A DNA stretch of 64,000 bases from Wuchereria bancrofti. Its lineage: Eukaryota; Nematoda; Chromadorea; Rhabditida; Onchocercidae. The translations under genes were made by a program, and so were the position numbers. Below, in pieces: positions 58,962 through 64,000 of this stretch. Each line of letters starts with the position of its first letter. The stretch's first letter is position 1. The stretch covers positions 9,213,099 through 9,277,098 of the forward strand of contig SSBO01000012.1 in NCBI GenBank assembly GCA_005281725.1. The letters run 5' to 3'. The notes beneath the pieces were generated by a model that was given only the letters and a program-made list of their open reading frames with translations, was not told the origin of the DNA and did no database searches.

Positions 58962-61888
58962 ATGAATGGTCGTGGTAAAGCGATAAAGATCTTCAATAAA
59001 GATAAGGGCACATGCCTGGAACGAACAGCTAAATCATGGAGTTCGTTATTTTTTTCCTTTCTTTCTTAATTCAAAATTTGATTGTTAAAATCATTATAAC
59101 TATCTTTGTTTATTATCAGTTTATTTATTATTATATTAATTAATTGTCATTTCTCATCAATTATCACTACAATTAATTAAAACTATTGAAATGACTTGTA
59201 TTTTAGCTCTTTTTATTTCTGTATATAAGTATGCATATGTGATATTTGCAGTTTTGATATTTTGAGCGGTTATAATGATTTTAACAATTTATCTTTATCA
59301 GTTTTGTTAATATTAGCGTAATTATCATAGGAATCAAAAGAATTAGTAATACTTTTTTAATATAATCAGTAATGTAATAATTGTATGTTAAAAACAATTG
59401 TCGTACATGGTTCCTTCAAATAATTATTACAGTGTTTTGCTTCAAACTGTTTTATCTTTTGATTGAGTCTTATTATTTAATTATTAATAGCATTAATTTA
59501 GCTAAATGGAAAAAACAAAAAGAGAAGAGAATATCAAATTTATCACAGTGAACAAAGTTAATATTTCATCATTATATGATATTTAATATTCTTTTTGCCT
59601 TTTCAGTTCAAATATTGGCGTTTTATTTGGTCTTTTATTCATTACTCATAGCATTTTGGATTGGTTGCTTAGCGATATTTCTTTTCACATTGGATGAAAA
59701 AGTTCCTCGTTATTATGGCAAAGGGACAATTATCGGTGTAAATCCCGGTATGCTTCTTTTATTCTGATATTTTAATCGGAAAAAGACTGATAACCCTATC
59801 AGTCTTTTTCCGATTAAATATAAAAAATATAAAATGACATTCGAAATTGAGAATTGGCATTGTTTGAAGTCATAAGTCATTTTTATAATGTGGACATAAA
59901 TCTGGTAGTTATATTTTCTTCACAATTCAGATTTTTCGTTCTTTTTTCACCCTTCAACTTTATAAAGTTACTTTAACTTTATTGAAAGCTACCACAAAAA
60001 AAATAAAAAAAAATGAGTAGAATTACTGGGTGTCATTTGCAAATTCATTTTATATTCATTCTCAAAAATTTCAGGCGTTGGTTATCAACCTTGGCTTTTG
60101 GATGATCCTGATTCGACTCTCATTAGGTTCAACATACGTGATAAGTCATCGTATCAGAAATATGTTAACACATTGGACAAATATCTTTCAAAATATAGCA
60201 ATTTAACGGCAACCCGTAAATGTATTGGTGATCAAAGCAATGCACAACTTTTCATGGATGGAAGTGCTAGACCTGAAATCTTACCTGGCGATGACATTGT
60301 CAAGGTTTCTTTATAATCTTCTCTCGAGCATATTGTAATATCAAAAATTTTTTGTAATTTTTTTTTGTTAGTATTTTTGTAATTTGTTGGAGTTTTATTT
60401 ATGTTGAAAAATGATAGTAGTTTGAAATTTTCTTCATAAAATATCTAATTTTATTAAATTTTAACACAGTTTTAAGTCGATTTAAATTACTTTCAGTCAT
60501 GCCGTTTTGAATTGGCCAAATTCAGTGGAGCTGGCTGTGGCAAAAATACTAGTTATGGTTTCTCAGAAGGGAAACCATGCGTAATTTTAACTTTGAATCG
60601 ATTAATTGGTTGGATGCCAATCGATTACGCACCTGATTCAGTGCCTGAAATTATCAAAGAACGATATAAGCCAAATTTCGTAACACTGAAATGCGACGGA
60701 ACGGTTCTTTTTCAATTTCTTTCTTATTCTTTCTAAATTTGATAATACTTTTTAAATTAAGCAAGTTGAATGATTGATCTCTCATGAGCTTTTTTTAGAA
60801 GCATAGTCCTAAAAATTTGCCGTATGACTTAGTAGTTCCTTGATTTTTCTAAAAAATTTATTGCAATAATTACAAAAGAAGATTTTAATTTGTAGAGCGA
60901 CATCGATAAGGAACATGTTGGAAATGTGAAATACATTCCGGAAGCGGGTATTGATGGTAAATACTATCCATATGTTGTTATGCCTAATTATCAACAACCT
61001 TTCGTAAGTTTATTTTCTTTGATCGTTCAATGAATGATTAAATACCTTTTGGATTTGAATGATTCATATAGGTAATTTGACAACGTTTTGATCTGTATCC
61101 ACGTATACAATATGTTGTCAAATGTACAACATCTCAGATATATCCTTCAATCAGACAAAATCTAATTAAAAAGAAAAAAGTATTTTAATAAAATTTCCTA
61201 GTTAACTTGTTTAAACGACAACAGATTTGAATTGATTTTTCTTTCCTCTTTATTTTATTAGAAAAATGGAATGAACTATATAAGAAATTAGACAGGAAAA
61301 GTCGAGCATCATAAATCTCTTATTTTCTTTTCCGATACCAGAATCATTTCGAATATTAAATGTAATTTTACTTAAAAAGTGGTATTAAGAATATTTGTTC
61401 AATTCTTTTCGTATATTACAATAAATTATAATCTATGCCCCTAAAATAAAGAAAAAAATCTATGGATAAATTTTTTTCCCCTCTTTTAAACATTCTTTCG
61501 TACTGGATTAAAAATAAAGAAAAAATCAACTAATTGTAATGAAACATTAATGATCTTTTATCTTAATTCCATTGATTTATATTATTAATGAAATTAAAAT
61601 AAAATATCTCTAATAGCAGTAATTAATGCAATAATAAGATAAATGAAAAAAAAAAGAAAAAGAAACTGAATCTATCATATATGAAAATTATTTATATGTA
61701 ATAGAATACAATGAATTCAGGCAATGATAAAGTTTGATAACCTGCCACGCAATAAAGTTGTTTTGATCGAATGTCGAGCTTACGCGCAAAATGTTGAAAT
61801 TGATATTACGTCAAAATTGGGAATGGTCAATTTTGAAGTGATGGTGCAGGATGTTGAACCGGAGAAACCGATAGAGCAATCGCGGTAA
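58962..61888 (+). CDS. nkb: Na+/K+-transporting ATPase beta subunit (type II membrane glycoprotein)
   Basis: Beta subunit of the P-type Na+/K+ pump, needed for folding, plasma-membrane delivery and K+ handling of the alpha subunit. Exons: 58962-59040, 59607-59747, 60075-60304, 60497-60703, 60896-61003 and 61721-61888 (TAA); phases 1, 1, 0, 0, 0; 310 residues, a usual family length. The short cytoplasmic tail ([16 protein letters not shown]) matches the family pattern of a Trp before the membrane span. One hydrophobic span lies at about residues 27-54 ([18 protein letters not shown], aromatic-rich as usual). The ectodomain has six cysteines in the family's three-disulfide order: KCIGD with SCRFE, GCGKN with KPCVI, LKCDG with IECRA. 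N-glycosylation sites: NLT and NTS. Also family-like are [15 protein letters not shown] and [14 protein letters not shown]. The ATG is three bases after a TTTTTTTCAG acceptor, ideal for spliced-leader trans-splicing; upstream exons remain possible. The symbol follows the nematode nkb naming; which paralogue is unclear. Confidence 0.93.
59771..59818. repeat. Perfect 22-bp inverted repeat (hairpin, 4-base loop) in intron 2 of the beta subunit gene
   Basis: The left arm 59771-59792 (TTTAATCGGAAAAAGACTGA plus TA) is exactly complementary to the right arm 59797-59818, with loop ACCC. It begins 24 bases after the 5' splice site at 59748, so the pre-mRNA could fold into a strong stem close to the donor. 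No mismatch or bulge is present, which suggests recent origin or constraint. Confidence 0.9.
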
Positions 61889-64000
61889 TATGCATAATAA
61901 GATAAAATGATAGCTTCGAGGCAGCAAAAAACTTCTTCAAAGTGGAACTGTTGAAAGTAGCAATGAAAAATATCTTTTTTTTTTTGGTAACATCATTATT
62001 ATTAAGATAAAAATAAACATGATAAAAATATCGTTATTATTATTATCATTATTATTACTACTATTACTACTATTTAAGAATAATTAACGCTCTCTGCATT
62101 GGCTGCTTGTTTTTTTTTATTAGATCGAATTGGGCGGATTTGTAATCATATCATCATTCATATTCCTTCTTACTTTCCTTCTTTCCTCTCTCTTTTTGTG
62201 GATATACTCTTTTTTTTCAAATTAGGTTATTTTTTTTGAAAAAAAGTTTTTTTATTAAATTTGAATTAATACTTTATAGGCTATCGTATTATTGAATTTT
62301 ATTTAAATACATCCTTTTCCCATTCCATATTTATGGCTTATTTCTGTTACGACTGTGTTATCATTAATGCTAATTTTTTCCTTTTTTTGGAATTTAAGTG
62401 GACAAAATTTTAGAAGTAAAAAAACTTTTTCTTTTGAATTGAATTTGGAAAAAGAATTTCAAAACTGCCACAATTTTCAACATTTTTTCCCCCATCTTTT
62501 TTTACTCCAATTAATTTATGGTTTTCCACTTTTCTCATTATTATGTATCACATAAGCAATCAGTATTCAAAAATAATAAAATTATAATGTCCCAATTCTC
62601 GGTGCATTATTTGCGTTGTTGATGCTGAGAATCATTTAGATCTAAACATTGTGAATATATATAGCCATTATTGTAGAACTATATTATAAATTATGAATTA
62701 TATTATGTATATAATTACTATATATAATTACATTAAGTGAGCATATCATTAGGTTTTGATTTTATCAATTGGAATTGAATGCTTATTATATTATAAAACC
62801 AGTGAAAAGATTATCATGATAAGCTTATTCTTATCAGCCGTACCGTTCTTTGGATAAAGAAAACAATTTTGATAAGCTAATCAGCTATTGTTTATTAAGC
62901 GGGTTTCAATTGTTTTTTCTTTTTTTTATTTTAAATAGCTAACAAGTTATATTATTTGTAATGTTTTTTTTTCTGTTTTTCCTTCTTCAGTAAAAAAATC
63001 TCATTTTCTTTTTTTTGGTATATAGGAAATAGAACAATTCACTTGTATATATATTTGAATTATTAGTTCAGTTTTATATATATATATATATATATTTGAT
63101 ATTGAATAAAAGACAATACAATTACATTTCAGCTTACAAACAATTTTTTTTAAGAAAAAAGTTTCGAATAAAATTATCAATTGTCATTTTTATTCATATT
63201 TTTGGAAGTTTTATTTCGCAATTTCTTGCTCAATTTCGCATAAATTATTTGTAAATTTGATAGTAATTCATACGAAAAGCGTAAATCTAATAGATAGCAA
63301 GGAAGGAAAAGAAATGCTCGTTCAAATTTTGAAAAAAATTAAAACTGAAATTACATTCTTTCGGAATATTTCTTTGCACATTTTTACACAATCAATAATA
63401 TAAGCAACTTTTAAAGCTTTTTTTCTGTTTCACTGCAAGTAGTATTAAAAATTGTATGTAAAGAGAAGTTATTTCTTTTTTTTTGTAGCCAAACATTCAG
63501 TAACATTCATCGTTCTTGTTTATTTTGATTATGTATTTGATATCATCAACTCTCAAGTATGCTCACTTTAAGAATTTTATTTTTCCCTTTTCCTCTCTTC
63601 ATTTATTAAATTTTATTGAATAATTTTATTTAATACCAATTTTTCTTTCTTTTTTTTAAGCTTGTAATTTATAGTATTATTGTAGTGGTTGGATGTCAGT
63701 TATTTTAAAATATTTATCTTATCAGTAAAGATGTTTATTCTTTTGCCTTTCGTCCCAGCAAACTATGTGTGAAGATATAACATATATATCAATAATCCAA
63801 ATTTATGTCATTTATTCATTTGTTTGTTTTTTCTTTTGAATATAAATGAATTTTTAGTATATGTGTTTACTTAGCTTGCAGAATAAAAAATAGAAACAAA
63901 AAACCCGAAATGGTATTATTTTGGAAGTTCATTTATTGGATTATTTAACATTTTTTTCCATTAAAATAATATAGTTTTTTATATGTCCTTTTATCTATTT
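61889..64000. other. AT-rich DNA downstream of the beta subunit gene
   Basis: Contains the 3' UTR of the beta subunit gene; its poly(A) site is uncertain, with AAAATAAACA near 62010 the nearest candidate. ATT-type triplets lie at 62035-62070, a perfect palindrome TTATCATGATAA near 62811-62822, and a (TA)n run at 63074-63097. Frames here are Phe/Leu/Lys-rich with no domain. No gene recognised on either strand. Confidence 0.55.

Overview
The window is AT-rich eukaryotic DNA from an invertebrate, most likely a nematode and probably a filarial or similarly AT-rich parasite. The evidence is small exons cut by introns with T-rich TTTCAG/TTTTAG acceptors, a start codon three bases after such an acceptor (typical of spliced-leader trans-splicing), a recognisable metazoan Na+/K+-ATPase beta subunit, and a secreted low-complexity Cys/Gly/Pro/Tyr protein of cuticle or eggshell type. 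The species is inferred, not proven. No rRNA, tRNA, CRISPR array, prokaryotic operon or intact transposon was found.

Layout. (1) 1-4.8 kb: 3' part of a multi-exon plus-strand gene of unknown function (476 residues visible), with a coiled-coil stretch near its C-terminus. (2) 4.8-9.9 kb: AT-rich intergenic DNA with microsatellites and one higher-complexity island. (3) 9.9-13.8 kb: a three-exon gene for a secreted Cys-rich, Pro/Tyr/Gly-rich protein of about 279 residues; exon 2 and the start of exon 3 appear twice because of an assembly duplication. (4) 13.8-58.9 kb: about 45 kb with no convincing complete gene. It holds long AT tracts, a roughly 580 bp composite trinucleotide microsatellite, an ATTCC/ATTC minisatellite around a 157-base gap, several higher-complexity islands that may be exons or regulatory DNA, and many false tandem duplications. 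(5) 58.96-61.89 kb: a complete six-exon Na+/K+-ATPase beta subunit gene (310 residues from the ATG at 58962), with a perfect 22-bp inverted repeat in its second intron. (6) 61.9-64 kb: AT-rich downstream DNA.

The strongest global signal is technical. Nine runs of N (eight of a single base, one of 21) lie exactly between two identical or nearly identical stretches of 144 to 1690 bases. These look like contig ends laid side by side instead of being merged. Together they add about 7.3 kb of apparently false sequence and split or double several reading frames. One pair (46883 / 48150) differs by a few substitutions and a 6-base indel, as two haplotypes would.

I see no clear sign of a new multi-gene system. 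The most interesting biological leads are the hairpin in the beta-subunit intron, phase-compatible candidate upstream exons at 45147 and 53461 (the latter duplicated at 54908) for the beta-subunit gene, an alternative first exon at 9896 for the secreted-protein gene, and coding-like islands at 6478-6591 and 17240-17600.
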